From contig NC_014364.1 in the NCBI RefSeq assembly GCF_000143985.1, positions 744,001 to 808,000 on the forward strand: a stretch of DNA of 64,000 nucleotides, read 5' to 3'. The first letter of the stretch is position 1; every line of letters begins with the position of its first letter. The translations under genes were made by a program, and so were the position numbers. This DNA comes from Sediminispirochaeta smaragdinae DSM 11293. GTDB lineage: Bacteria > Spirochaetota > Spirochaetia > DSM-16054 > Sediminispirochaetaceae. This document shows positions 34,977 through 43,516 of this stretch, in pieces. The notes under the pieces were generated by a model. It saw nothing but the letters and a program-made list of their open reading frames with translations, did not search any database and was not told where the DNA came from.

Positions 34977-36080
34977 ATGCAAAAGAGAGGAAACGGGAAA
35001 AACTTATTAATGTTTTGTTCATTTGTATTAACAGTATTTTTGTTGTTTGGCTGTACGGAAAAAGAAAGCAATGCTGCTTCTTCCGGACCAAAGGATATTA
35101 AAAACATCAAAGTTGGTGTCTCTGTTGGGCATACACAGGAAGAGCGATGGCAACGTGAAATAGATATGTTTAGAGCGTATGCAAAAGAACATGGCTTCGA
35201 ATTATTAGTTCAATCTGCCGAGAATAATGCACAAAAACAAGTTTCCCAATGCGAAAATCTTATAAATCAAGGGATTGATGTTCTTATCTTACAATCTCTG
35301 GATGCATCTGCCGTTGCTCCTATCATAACTTCTGCTCACGATGCTGGTATTAAAGTTATTTCATATGATAGGTTTGCATTAAATTGCGACTTAGATTATT
35401 ACGTGACGTTTGACTCCTTTAAGGTTGGTGTTACACAGGCCAATTTTGTTATCAACAAAGTCGATAAAGGAAATTTTATTTGGCTCAAGGGTGCAGCGGA
35501 AGATAACAATGCACATCTTGTAGCGGCCGGTCAGAAAAGTGTGTTACAGCCCTATATCGACCGGGGGGATATTAACATCGTTCTCGAACAATGGTGTCGA
35601 GGCTGGGACCCGAACGAGGCCCTAAAGAATGTTGAGAATGGTCTTACGCTGACGAATAACGACATACAGGCTGTTATTGCTTCCAATGACGGAACAGCAG
35701 GAGGAGCCATACAGGCTTTGGCTGCTCAGGGTTTGAATGTTCCAATTTCAGGCCAGGATGCAGATCTTGCTGCTTGCCAGCGTATTGTTGAAGGAACGCA
35801 AACAGGAACTGTGTATAAACCTCTTGCAAAATTGAATCGTGCTGCCATGGAGCTTGCTGTTGCGATTGCGACAGGGAAGGATCCGCAATCCTCAATCGAT
35901 AGTTCGCTTGGAGTATGGACAACTTTGGATAATAACTATAAGCAGGTCGACAGCTTTTCTGTAGATGTTATTGCAATTGATAAGGATAACCTTTACGACA
36001 TTCTAATTGCGCGGGATAAATTTCACACTCTGGAAGAAGTTTATAAGAATCTACCAAAAAGTGAGTGGCCTGAAAAATAG
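34977..36080 (+). CDS. Sugar ABC transporter binding lipoprotein (XylF/RbsB type), probable cyclitol binding
   Basis: A 367-residue periplasmic-binding-protein-like I family member. It is a lipoprotein: the signal ends FLLFGC with Cys26, unlike the other binding proteins here. The mature domain has the two-lobed pattern KVGVSVGHTQEERW, LINQGIDVLILQS and AVIASNDGTAGGAIQAL. ATG 34977 has GGAGGG eight bases upstream. Given the surrounding iolO, iolN, iolI and iolG-like genes, inositol rather than xylose is the likely ligand. A hairpin at 36111 separates it from the ATPase. Confidence 0.85.
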   Translation: MQKRGNGKNLLMFCSFVLTVFLLFGCTEKESNAASSGPKDIKNIKVGVSVGHTQEERWQREIDMFRAYAKEHGFELLVQSAENNAQKQVSQCENLINQGIDVLILQSLDASAVAPIITSAHDAGIKVISYDRFALNCDLDYYVTFDSFKVGVTQANFVINKVDKGNFIWLKGAAEDNNAHLVAAGQKSVLQPYIDRGDINIVLEQWCRGWDPNEALKNVENGLTLTNNDIQAVIASNDGTAGGAIQALAAQGLNVPISGQDADLAACQRIVEGTQTGTVYKPLAKLNRAAMELAVAIATGKDPQSSIDSSLGVWTTLDNNYKQVDSFSVDVIAIDKDNLYDILIARDKFHTLEEVYKNLPKSEWPEK

Positions 36081-36110
36081 CAAATACTTTTAGAATAAAG
36101 GATTATAGGT

Positions 36111-36137
36111 GTGCCTTCCTTGTTTTGAGGGAGGCAC
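36111..36137 (+). promoter_or_regulatory. Hairpin between binding-protein and ATPase genes
   Basis: GTGCCTTCC (36111-36119) pairs with GGGAGGCAC (36129-36137) with one G-U pair and a nine-base loop. It lies in the gap between stop 36080 and GTG 36178 and matches the pattern seen after the other binding-protein genes. Confidence 0.6.
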
Positions 36138-36177
36138 GTATGTTTTTCGACGATACAGAATGAAGGGGAAAGGGTCT

Positions 36178-37716
36178 GTGCAAGAGAAAAATATACTGGA
36201 AATGAGAAAGATCACCAAATTATTTCCAGGCGTAAAAGCTTTGGATAAGGTTGATTTCAAAGTGACAGAGGGAACCGTTCATGCACTGGTTGGAGAGAAT
36301 GGTGCGGGGAAATCAACTTTAATTAAGATTATCAGCGGAGTGTACCCATATAATACCTATAGCGGAAAAATGCTTATACATGACAATGAAGCAAAGTTTT
36401 TTAGCATCAAGGAAGTAGAAAGGGCCGGTATTGCCTGTATTCATCAGGAATTAAATTTAGTTCCGGAAATGAGTGTTGCCGAGAATATTTTTCTCAATGA
36501 GAAGCCTACTCGGTATGGCTTTATTGACTTTGATGCAATGTATGCAGAAACCTTATCTTTGCTTAAACAGATTGGCATGAACACTACAGATACTATTCTT
36601 ATACGTCCCGATGAAAAGGTTAAGAATCTTGGTATTGGTCAAAAGCAAATGGTGGAAATCGCAAAGGCTTTGGCGAAGGACGTTAGCCTTCTTATTCTGG
36701 ATGAACCAACCTCTGCCCTTACAGAATCAGAAGTCGATGTATTACTCGGGATTATTGACGGGCTGCGATCAAAAGGTGTGACGTGTATTTATATATCTCA
36801 TCGTTTAGATGAAGTAATGCGCATTGCCGATGAGATAACCATCTTGCGTGATGGAAAGACCATCGATTCAAGAAAGCGATCGAATATTGATAAAGAGACT
36901 ATGATTAAATTAATGGTCGGTCGTGAACTGACGAATATGTTTCCGAGAGTTCCTCATAAAAGAGGCGATCTGGTTTTTGAAATTAAGAATTATTCTGTTG
37001 AGAATCCCGATGTCCCAGGGCGAAAATTGATCGATAATGTAAACTTGAAGGCTTATCGGGGAGAAATACTTGGTATAAGTGGCCTTATGGGTGCAGGACG
37101 TACTGAACTATTTACATCCGTGTTCGGTGCTTTTCGTGAAAAAGGTGAAGGTGAAGTCTGGATCGACAATAAAGACGTAATAATTAAAAGTCCATTAGAT
37201 GCATTGAAGCATGGATTGGCAATCATTAGTGAAGATCGCAAAAAATTAGGGCTTAATCTCTTAATGGATATAAAAGAAAATGTTACCCTTGCTGCTTTGA
37301 AAAAAGTATCAAGAGCCGGTATTTTAGATGCAGATAAAGAAGTCGCTTATACAAAAGATTATGTGGACACCATCAGAATCGTTGCTCCCAATATTAGTGT
37401 AAAAGTTTCTACGCTTAGTGGTGGTAATCAGCAAAAAGTTGTCATCGCGAAAGCTTTATTTTGTGATCCAAAAGTAATTATCCTCGATGAACCTACCAGG
37501 GGAATCGATGTCGGAGCAAAATATGAAATCTATAAAATCATGAATGACCTGGTAGAGAAAGGCGTAGTAGTTATCATGATTTCTTCCGAAATGGAAGAAA
37601 TACTTGGAATGAGCGACAGAATATTAACTATGGCCGGTGGAAAGATCACTGGGGAATTTGATGTTGCCGAAGCGACACAAGAAAAACTGCTGCAGGCGTC
37701 GGTTGCAGGGAGGTAA
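36178..37716 (+). CDS. Sugar ABC transporter ATPase, two ABC domains (XylG/MglA type)
   Basis: A 512-residue duplicated ATPase. Domain 1 has GENGAGKST near residue 40 and LGIGQKQMVEIAKAL; domain 2 has GLMGAGRTE near residue 302 and LSGGNQQKVVIAKAL. The degenerate second P-loop (GAGRTE) is normal for this family. GTG 36178 is preferred because the family's N-terminus (..ILEMRKITKLFPGVKALD) follows directly and AAAGGG lies just upstream; ATG 36160 is possible. It energises the binding-protein/permease pair on either side. Confidence 0.88.
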   Translation: MQEKNILEMRKITKLFPGVKALDKVDFKVTEGTVHALVGENGAGKSTLIKIISGVYPYNTYSGKMLIHDNEAKFFSIKEVERAGIACIHQELNLVPEMSVAENIFLNEKPTRYGFIDFDAMYAETLSLLKQIGMNTTDTILIRPDEKVKNLGIGQKQMVEIAKALAKDVSLLILDEPTSALTESEVDVLLGIIDGLRSKGVTCIYISHRLDEVMRIADEITILRDGKTIDSRKRSNIDKETMIKLMVGRELTNMFPRVPHKRGDLVFEIKNYSVENPDVPGRKLIDNVNLKAYRGEILGISGLMGAGRTELFTSVFGAFREKGEGEVWIDNKDVIIKSPLDALKHGLAIISEDRKKLGLNLLMDIKENVTLAALKKVSRAGILDADKEVAYTKDYVDTIRIVAPNISVKVSTLSGGNQQKVVIAKALFCDPKVIILDEPTRGIDVGAKYEIYKIMNDLVEKGVVVIMISSEMEEILGMSDRILTMAGGKITGEFDVAEATQEKLLQASVAGR

Positions 37717-37721
37717 AAGAT

Positions 37722-38900
37722 ATGAACGATTCAGTGAAACACTATTTTTCTAAAAAAAAGATCGACATGCGTACTTTTACCATGGTCGCCATTTTGGTGA
37801 TACTATGGGTTGTCTTTTCTTATCTAACCAGTAATGGTTTTAGAACACTTGGTACATCATTTCTCTCGAGTCGAAATCTGTCCAATTTGATGAGACAAAT
37901 GACTATTGTGGCCATCATGGGAAGCAGCATGGTCCTGGTAATGGTTACCGGCGGAATTGATCTTTCTGCAGGTGCTGTAGTTGGCTTTATTGGTTGTACG
38001 GCGGCAGGTTTACAGGTTTTTTATAATGTGGGTACGCTGCCCACTATTATTATTTCTCTTTTGCTGGGCATGCTGGTATTTGTTCTACAGGGTTCTCTTA
38101 TTGCCTATGCCGGGCTGGCGCCCTTTATTGTGACGCTCGGTGGTCAGTTGGTATTTAAAGGTTTGGTTTTGGCAATATCCAAAGGTGCAACTATTGCTCC
38201 TTTGGAGGATTCTTTACGCTATTTCGGACAAGCATACATAAGTAAGACCTTAACTACTGTTATCGGCATTGCTATAATTCTTTTTTTGTTAATGAATGAA
38301 ATTCAACGGCGCTCTGGTCAGCGAAAACATGGAACCCTGTTTGAGCCTTTACAGGCTATGCTTATTCGCTGGGGAATAACAGCTGTTGGTATCTTGGTAG
38401 CCGTTTATATCATGAATAGTTATCGAGGAATGCCTGTCCCGGTCTTGATTATGTTTATCATTTCGTTTCTTTTGACTATTGTAGCGGAAAAAACAGTCTT
38501 TGGCCGCAGTATCTATGCGATTGGAGGGAATCTGGATGCCGCAAAATATTCTGGAATCAACGTAAGTAAAAATTTACTTATCGTATATACCATCCATGGG
38601 ATGATGGTTGCAATAGCCGGTTTAATTCTCGCCGCTCGTCTTAATGCTGGAACAATAACTGTTACCAATATGAATCTTGAGCTTGATGCAATAGCCGCTG
38701 CTGTCATTGGAGGAACAAGCATGACCGGTGGCGTTGGTAAGGTGGCAGGCGCTATTTTCGGTGCCCTGGTGATGGCTTCTATTGATAATGGTATGAGCAT
38801 GATGAATATGGATGCATTTTGGCAATACATCGTAAAAGGCAGTATTTTAGTAGCTGCTGTTTGGTTTGACATGCAGACAAGAAAAAAGGGAAATGCATAA
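37722..38900 (+). CDS. Sugar ABC transporter permease (XylH/RbsC type)
   Basis: A 392-residue membrane protein with about ten hydrophobic segments. The family motif VMVTGGIDLSAGAVVGF (near residues 72-88), the later AIGGNLDAAKYSGI and GGTSMTGGVGKVAGAIFGAL are all present. It starts six bases after the ATPase stop, with GGGAGG inside that stop region. With XylF- and XylG-type partners it makes a complete importer, the only ABC carbohydrate system in this window with its own ATPase. Confidence 0.88.
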   Translation: MNDSVKHYFSKKKIDMRTFTMVAILVILWVVFSYLTSNGFRTLGTSFLSSRNLSNLMRQMTIVAIMGSSMVLVMVTGGIDLSAGAVVGFIGCTAAGLQVFYNVGTLPTIIISLLLGMLVFVLQGSLIAYAGLAPFIVTLGGQLVFKGLVLAISKGATIAPLEDSLRYFGQAYISKTLTTVIGIAIILFLLMNEIQRRSGQRKHGTLFEPLQAMLIRWGITAVGILVAVYIMNSYRGMPVPVLIMFIISFLLTIVAEKTVFGRSIYAIGGNLDAAKYSGINVSKNLLIVYTIHGMMVAIAGLILAARLNAGTITVTNMNLELDAIAAAVIGGTSMTGGVGKVAGAIFGALVMASIDNGMSMMNMDAFWQYIVKGSILVAAVWFDMQTRKKGNA

Positions 38901-38914
38901 AGGAGTGGCGTTAT

Positions 38915-39937
38915 ATGGCAAAAACAGTGCGAATAGGACTGATCGGCTTGGGTCGTATAGGAAGATTACACGGTAATAATCTCGTTGCATCGGTAAGGGG
39001 TGCTGAAGTGACAGCAGCTGCAGACATTGTGATGAATGACGAGATCCGCGATTGGGTGTCCTGCCTTGGAATAAAGAAAATTTATGATGACCCTGTAAAG
39101 CTTATACAGGACTCTGATGTTGATGCTGTTTTTATCTGTTCTTCGACAGCTTCTCATGCCGAACTGATTCTTGAAGCCTCAAAGGCAGGTAAGCATATTT
39201 TCTGCGAAAAGCCGATTCATACCGATGCTGGTGTAATAAAACATGCTTTGTCGTCGGTTAAGGCCTCTGGGGTAAAACTACAAGTAGGGTTTGTTCGCCG
39301 ATTCGATCATAATCATAAAAAAGTTCATGATACCGTAGCATCTGGTGCGATGGGTCATCCTCATATTGTAAAGGTTACTTCCAGAGATCCCGAACCGCAA
39401 CCAATAGAGTATGTAGCAACATCTGGTGGCATTTTCATGGATATGACGATTCATGATTTTGATATGGCTCGTTATTTATCGGGGAGCGAAGTCTCTGAGG
39501 TTGCAGCTTACGGTACTATTATGATCGATCCAGGTCTTAAAAAGTATGATGATGTAGATACGGCTATCATAATGCTTAAGTTTGAAAATGGGGCAATAGG
39601 TGTTATAGAAAATAGTAGAGCGGCTAGATATGGTTATGATCAACGCGTCGAAGTTCATTGTGACAAAGGCTGTGTTCAGGATTTTAATGATCGGATAAAT
39701 ACATCCATGATAAGTACTGCCGATGGAGTGTTCTGCGAGAAGCCTACGTGGTTTTTTCTCGAGCGTTATAATGATGCTTTTATTGCAGAGGCTCAAAGCT
39801 TTGTTGATGCAATTATTAACGACAGGGATCCGGAAGTCTCCGGCCTCGATGGTTTAATGCCTGTGTATATTGCCATTGCAGCAAAAAAATCCCTTCAGGA
39901 AAATCGTCCTGTTAAAATAAGCGAAGTAGTGGTATAA
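38915..39937 (+). CDS. iolG: Inositol 2-dehydrogenase (IolG-like Gfo/Idh/MocA)
   Basis: A 340-residue NAD-dependent dehydrogenase. The Rossmann motif is GLGRIGRLHG. EKP marks the catalytic-loop Lys (residues about 96-98), and SGGIFMDMTIHDFDMAR contains the catalytic Asp/His pair. The signature NSRAARYGYDQRVEV near residue 230 is what I associate with myo-inositol 2-dehydrogenase rather than other Gfo/Idh enzymes. It oxidises myo-inositol to 2-keto-myo-inositol, the first step feeding the IolM/IolN/IolO-like enzymes. It starts 14 bases after the XylH-type permease. AT-rich like its transporter genes. Confidence 0.85.
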   Translation: MAKTVRIGLIGLGRIGRLHGNNLVASVRGAEVTAAADIVMNDEIRDWVSCLGIKKIYDDPVKLIQDSDVDAVFICSSTASHAELILEASKAGKHIFCEKPIHTDAGVIKHALSSVKASGVKLQVGFVRRFDHNHKKVHDTVASGAMGHPHIVKVTSRDPEPQPIEYVATSGGIFMDMTIHDFDMARYLSGSEVSEVAAYGTIMIDPGLKKYDDVDTAIIMLKFENGAIGVIENSRAARYGYDQRVEVHCDKGCVQDFNDRINTSMISTADGVFCEKPTWFFLERYNDAFIAEAQSFVDAIINDRDPEVSGLDGLMPVYIAIAAKKSLQENRPVKISEVVV

Positions 39938-39956
39938 ACTAATCGTATATAAGAAT

Positions 39957-39989
39957 TGCTGGCTGAATCCGGTATTGGTTTAGCCAGCA
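39957..39989 (+). terminator. Hairpin terminator after iolG-like gene
   Basis: TGCTGGCT (39957-39964) pairs with AGCCAGCA (39982-39989), extended by G-U and two A-U pairs. TATTTAATTT follows, a weak U-tract. It lies 19 bases after the iolG stop and probably ends the cyclitol operon. Confidence 0.6.
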
Positions 39990-40112
39990 TATTTAATTTG
40001 CTATATTTGCTATAACAGATAAAATTTGCAGCCTCTAAAAAGCCATACATGATATCAAAAGCCTTTCGTCTGATTCCCGTGGGAGCTTTTCATGTTCCTG
40101 TCACACACACTA

Positions 40113-40141
40113 TTGCCGGTGGTGTAACCCTGATATAAGAT
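40113..40141 (+). promoter_or_regulatory. Promoter of the TIM-barrel epimerase gene
   Basis: TTGCCG (40113-40118), 17-base spacer, TAAGAT (40136-40141), 22 bases before ATG 40163. It indicates that this gene is transcribed separately from the operon before it. Confidence 0.5.
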
Positions 40142-40162
40142 AATATCACGGGGGAGAAATAG

Positions 40163-41116
40163 ATGAAGATAGGATTTAATACGGATGGACTTGGTTTTCA
40201 GCCCTTTGAGCAGATGCTGAAGACCATTACCTCCCTTGGGGTGAAAAAGCTTGAACTTCCCATGGGCAACTGGTCCTCTGCTCCTCATGTTGATCTCGAT
40301 GCCCTTGTCTCGAGTAAGGATAAGCGTGATGAGTACATGGGAAAGGTCCATGCGGCAGGTGCGCATATCATTGCCCTGAATTGTTCGGGCAATCAGCTTG
40401 CGCCGGGAGCGATGGGTGAGCAGCATGAAGATGTGGTGCGGAAGACCTATAAGCTTGCAGAAGCGTGGGGCATAAAAAAGGTCATCATGATGTCGGGCCT
40501 GCCCGGAGGACCCGGCGACAGCAATCCGAATTGGATTACCACTTCCTGGCCTCCGATTACCACGGAGATTCTGAACTGGCAGTGGAACGAGGTTGCCATT
40601 CCCTATTGGAGGGAGAATATCAAACGTGCTGCCGATCATGGTATTGAATGTATTGCCCTTGAAAACCATGGCTGCCAGCTTGTGTATAACGTAGAGAGTT
40701 TTTTCAGGCTGCACGATGCTGTCGGTGATATGGTCGGCATGAATCTTGATCCTAGCCATCTTTTCTGGATGGGTGGGGATCCGATCGAAGCCGCAAGGGT
40801 ATTAGGTACATCGATCTATCATGTGCATGCAAAGGATGTACGGATCGAACGGCGTATGGCCACTGTACATGGCGTTTTGGATACCAAAACCATCGACAAA
40901 TTTTCCGATCGCAGCTGGAACTATGTAGCCCTTGGCTACGGTCATGATTCCTTATGGTGGAAAGAGTTTCTCGTGGTGGTACGGATGTCCGGCTACGACG
41001 GAGTCGTCTGCATCGAGCAGGAAGATCTCACCATGCCTGCAATGGCGGGAGTGGTAAAGGCCGTCGATTTCCTGAAATCCGTGATGCCGGAATGTGAAGA
41101 GGATCTGTTCGAGTAG
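40163..41116 (+). CDS. Sugar phosphate isomerase/epimerase family TIM-barrel protein
   Basis: A 317-residue xylose-isomerase-like TIM barrel, preceded by GGGGGAG. Candidate metal ligands are Glu in IALENHG, Asp in NLDPSHLFWMGG (with His), His in HVHAKDVRIE and Glu in VCIEQED. It is longer than IolI or IolO, with an extra loop around residues 110-145 that carries SNPNWITTSWPP. It has its own promoter but follows the cyclitol operon, so it may act on a related polyol or keto-sugar. Its specific reaction is unknown. Confidence 0.82.
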   Translation: MKIGFNTDGLGFQPFEQMLKTITSLGVKKLELPMGNWSSAPHVDLDALVSSKDKRDEYMGKVHAAGAHIIALNCSGNQLAPGAMGEQHEDVVRKTYKLAEAWGIKKVIMMSGLPGGPGDSNPNWITTSWPPITTEILNWQWNEVAIPYWRENIKRAADHGIECIALENHGCQLVYNVESFFRLHDAVGDMVGMNLDPSHLFWMGGDPIEAARVLGTSIYHVHAKDVRIERRMATVHGVLDTKTIDKFSDRSWNYVALGYGHDSLWWKEFLVVVRMSGYDGVVCIEQEDLTMPAMAGVVKAVDFLKSVMPECEEDLFE

Positions 41117-41141
41117 GGCAGAAATCGAAAGTGAAGGATGC

Positions 41142-41173
41142 ACCCCTTTCTTTTGCAGAAAGGGGTTTTTCTT
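41142..41173 (+). terminator. Rho-independent terminator
   Basis: CCCCTTTC (41142-41149) pairs with GAAAGGGG (41157-41164), seven-base loop, then TTTTTCTTT. It ends the epimerase transcript 26 bases after its stop. Confidence 0.9.
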
Positions 41174-41278
41174 TATCCAGACCCTATGTGTGTTACGACA
41201 ATATGATAGTGTTAATCTATAGTGGTTTATGACAATATTATTGACAAATAAACATATATATAACAGTTATATTATTAT

Positions 41279-41298
41279 AACATATAAATTTATATGTT
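41279..41298. repeat. 20-bp perfect palindrome upstream of fic-type gene
   Basis: AACATATAAATTTATATGTT is fully self-complementary. It lies in 230 bases of very AT-rich DNA that also holds three TTGACA sequences (41241, 41307, 41343). A regulatory site or a chance AT-rich palindrome are both possible. Confidence 0.5.
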
Positions 41299-41342
41299 GA
41301 TTTATATTGACAAAAATATATGATAGCTTCGACATTTTTTCC

Positions 41343-41370
41343 TTGACATGTGGAAAATAATAGATAATCC
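41343..41370 (+). promoter_or_regulatory. Possible promoter of fic-type gene
   Basis: TTGACA (41343-41348) with TAATCC or GATAAT 14-16 bases later, 30 bases before ATG 41400. The -35 box is perfect, the -10 weak. Confidence 0.4.
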
Positions 41371-41399
41371 TTAAGACAATACACAAGGAGTTTTTTGCC

Positions 41400-42590
41400 A
41401 TGCTCCAATACCATACTAATTATGAACATCTCTGCTTTCAGGAGAGATGGACCATCACGAAGGACATTGCCCTTTTATTAGGTGAAAGTATCGGTATAAT
41501 ACATTCGATAACAAACACCCCTATCTTACCTGAATATCGAAGGAAACTATTGGCCGTTGCTTTGATTAAGGGGGCACAGGCTACTACTGCCATAGAAGGA
41601 AACACCCTTACATACGAAGAAATTGAGAACATCCAATCAGGAGGGGAAGTCCCGCCATCCAAAGAATATCAGAAACAAGAAGTCCGCAATGTTATTACAG
41701 CTCTGAATACAGTTTTACGGCAATTGGTGTTTGATAAGCACATTGAATACATCACGCCAAATCTTTTAAAGCGTTTCCATGAAATGATAGGTAGAAATAT
41801 AGGAATGGCTTTTGATGCCACTCCCGGCTCCTTCAGAAAGCGGAATGTAATTGTCGGCAACTATCGGCCGCCATCTTCGGAGAGCGTTCCAAAGCTTATT
41901 GATAAGCTTTGTGTGTGGATAAAAAAAGAATTTCAATTTGGTGAAAGCCAGAAAATCGAAGATGCAATCATTCAGGCCATAGTTACGCACCTGTATATTG
42001 CTTGGATACACCCCTTTTCTGATGGAAATGGAAGGACGGCCAGGCTTGTAGAATTCTTTATTCTCATGAGGGCGGGGATTCCTGATATTGCATCGCACAT
42101 ACTATCAAATCATTATAATGAAACGAGAACCATGTATTATCGTCAGATAGAACATGCTACGCAGACTCAGGATCTAACAAAATTTATCTTTTATGCACTT
42201 CAGGGATTCCGCGATGGCCTGGTTGCTGTGTTGGAACAAATACAGGAGTCACAGCTGGTAGTTTCATGGAAAAGTCATATATTCGATGTATTTAAGAATC
42301 TGAAAAAGAATAAGCAGGATTTATCCTCGATGAATAAGAGGAGGAGAGAATTGATTTTATCCTTACCCATGGATACATACTTTGATCCCTCTGTATCGAC
42401 CTTCCCGAACAAAGAAATAGAAAACCTGTATAGAAAAGTGTCTGGTAGGACATTTTTACGTGATATCGAATTTCTTAGAAAGTTAAAATTGCTATCTTTT
42501 GAAAAAGGAAAGGGATATCGGCCCTACTTTGAAACATTGAAGAGCCATATGGCGCTTAGCATAGAACATGATGAACAATTGAATGGCTGA
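41400..42590 (+). CDS. Fic-family protein (AMPylation domain)
   Basis: A 396-residue Fic protein. The catalytic motif HPFSDGNGRTAR is complete (His near residue 204). An N-terminal TTAIEGN motif (near residues 61-67) fits the inhibitory (S/T)xxxE(G/N) helix of class II Fic proteins, so activity is probably self-restrained. A C-terminal winged-helix-like region follows (LYRKVSGRTFLRDIEFLRKLKLL). Preceded by AAGGAG. It overlaps the AraC-type gene by eight bases. Such proteins AMPylate protein targets; the target is unknown. Confidence 0.88.
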   Translation: MLQYHTNYEHLCFQERWTITKDIALLLGESIGIIHSITNTPILPEYRRKLLAVALIKGAQATTAIEGNTLTYEEIENIQSGGEVPPSKEYQKQEVRNVITALNTVLRQLVFDKHIEYITPNLLKRFHEMIGRNIGMAFDATPGSFRKRNVIVGNYRPPSSESVPKLIDKLCVWIKKEFQFGESQKIEDAIIQAIVTHLYIAWIHPFSDGNGRTARLVEFFILMRAGIPDIASHILSNHYNETRTMYYRQIEHATQTQDLTKFIFYALQGFRDGLVAVLEQIQESQLVVSWKSHIFDVFKNLKKNKQDLSSMNKRRRELILSLPMDTYFDPSVSTFPNKEIENLYRKVSGRTFLRDIEFLRKLKLLSFEKGKGYRPYFETLKSHMALSIEHDEQLNG

Positions 42591-43473
42591 CCCTTTTATC
42601 ATTCACCAGGCTGTCGATTTCATCTATACCCATCTCGATGAACAGCTCTCTGTGGGAAGGGTTGCAGATGCCTGTTGCTTTTCACCCTATTACTTCAATC
42701 GCATGTTCAGGCAGGTAACGGGTGAAAGCCTCTATGCCTGCATCAAAAGATTACGACTCGAACGGGGGGCATTCCGCTTACTGAAAGAACCATCGGCAAC
42801 GGTAACGGATATTGCCCTGGAAGCGGGGTTTAGCCCCTCGAATTTTGCCACGGCCTTCCGCGATCACTTCGGTCTTTCTCCTATGCGTTATCGGAATGAG
42901 CGGCCCTTCAGGGCTTCCGTTCCCTATGCCGAGCAGCTCCATGAAATACGTAAAAGACAGGAATCCCCCGACGATGCCCTGCTTTCTTTCCTGGACTCCC
43001 GGATATCTCTTCGTGTGCTGCCGTCCACCCGCATTGTCACCAGGAAATTTATCGGCCCCTATTCCCGCCTTGGTGAGGTCTGGTGTCGCTTTTGCGAGAG
43101 CATGGGATCCTATCTTCGCCGGCTTTCCTCTCCATCGTTTATCGGGATTTCCTTCGACGATCCCCTCATCACCGATTCCCGTTCCTGTGTCTATAACCCC
43201 GCTTTTGAACTGCCTGATGCCTATGGGCCGGGTACCCTCGCGATGCCCGGGGGCCTGCATGCCTGTTACCGCTATCGCGGGGGACATGAACAGCTTTTGA
43301 TTGCTTTCAACGATCTTGTCGGAGTCTGGATGCCCTATCACGGATATGTAGTAGGACAAGGTTTTGTTTTTGAGCGTTACTATTCGGCAGGCACCGACGA
43401 GGCGGGGTACTTTGATGTTGATCTCTGTGTTCCTGTACGGCCTGCGCACAAATTCAGAAGTAATAAAACGTAA
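42583..43473 (+). CDS. AraC-family regulator with GyrI-like effector domain
   Basis: A 296-residue regulator. The N-terminal AraC DNA-binding domain (about residues 8-105) has FSPYYFNRMFRQVTGESLYACIKRLRLERG and EAGFSPSNFATAFRDHFGLSP as its two helix-turn-helix parts in sequence. The C-terminal half (about 140-292) is a GyrI/Rob-like small-molecule-binding domain. The start overlaps the Fic gene. A MATE exporter gene follows, so it likely senses a drug or metabolite and controls that pump. Confidence 0.87.
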   Translation: MADPFIIHQAVDFIYTHLDEQLSVGRVADACCFSPYYFNRMFRQVTGESLYACIKRLRLERGAFRLLKEPSATVTDIALEAGFSPSNFATAFRDHFGLSPMRYRNERPFRASVPYAEQLHEIRKRQESPDDALLSFLDSRISLRVLPSTRIVTRKFIGPYSRLGEVWCRFCESMGSYLRRLSSPSFIGISFDDPLITDSRSCVYNPAFELPDAYGPGTLAMPGGLHACYRYRGGHEQLLIAFNDLVGVWMPYHGYVVGQGFVFERYYSAGTDEAGYFDVDLCVPVRPAHKFRSNKT

Positions 43474-43516
43474 GAGCTCCTATCCTCTTTTTCAGGAAAC
43501 GAAAAAGGAGGATTCC

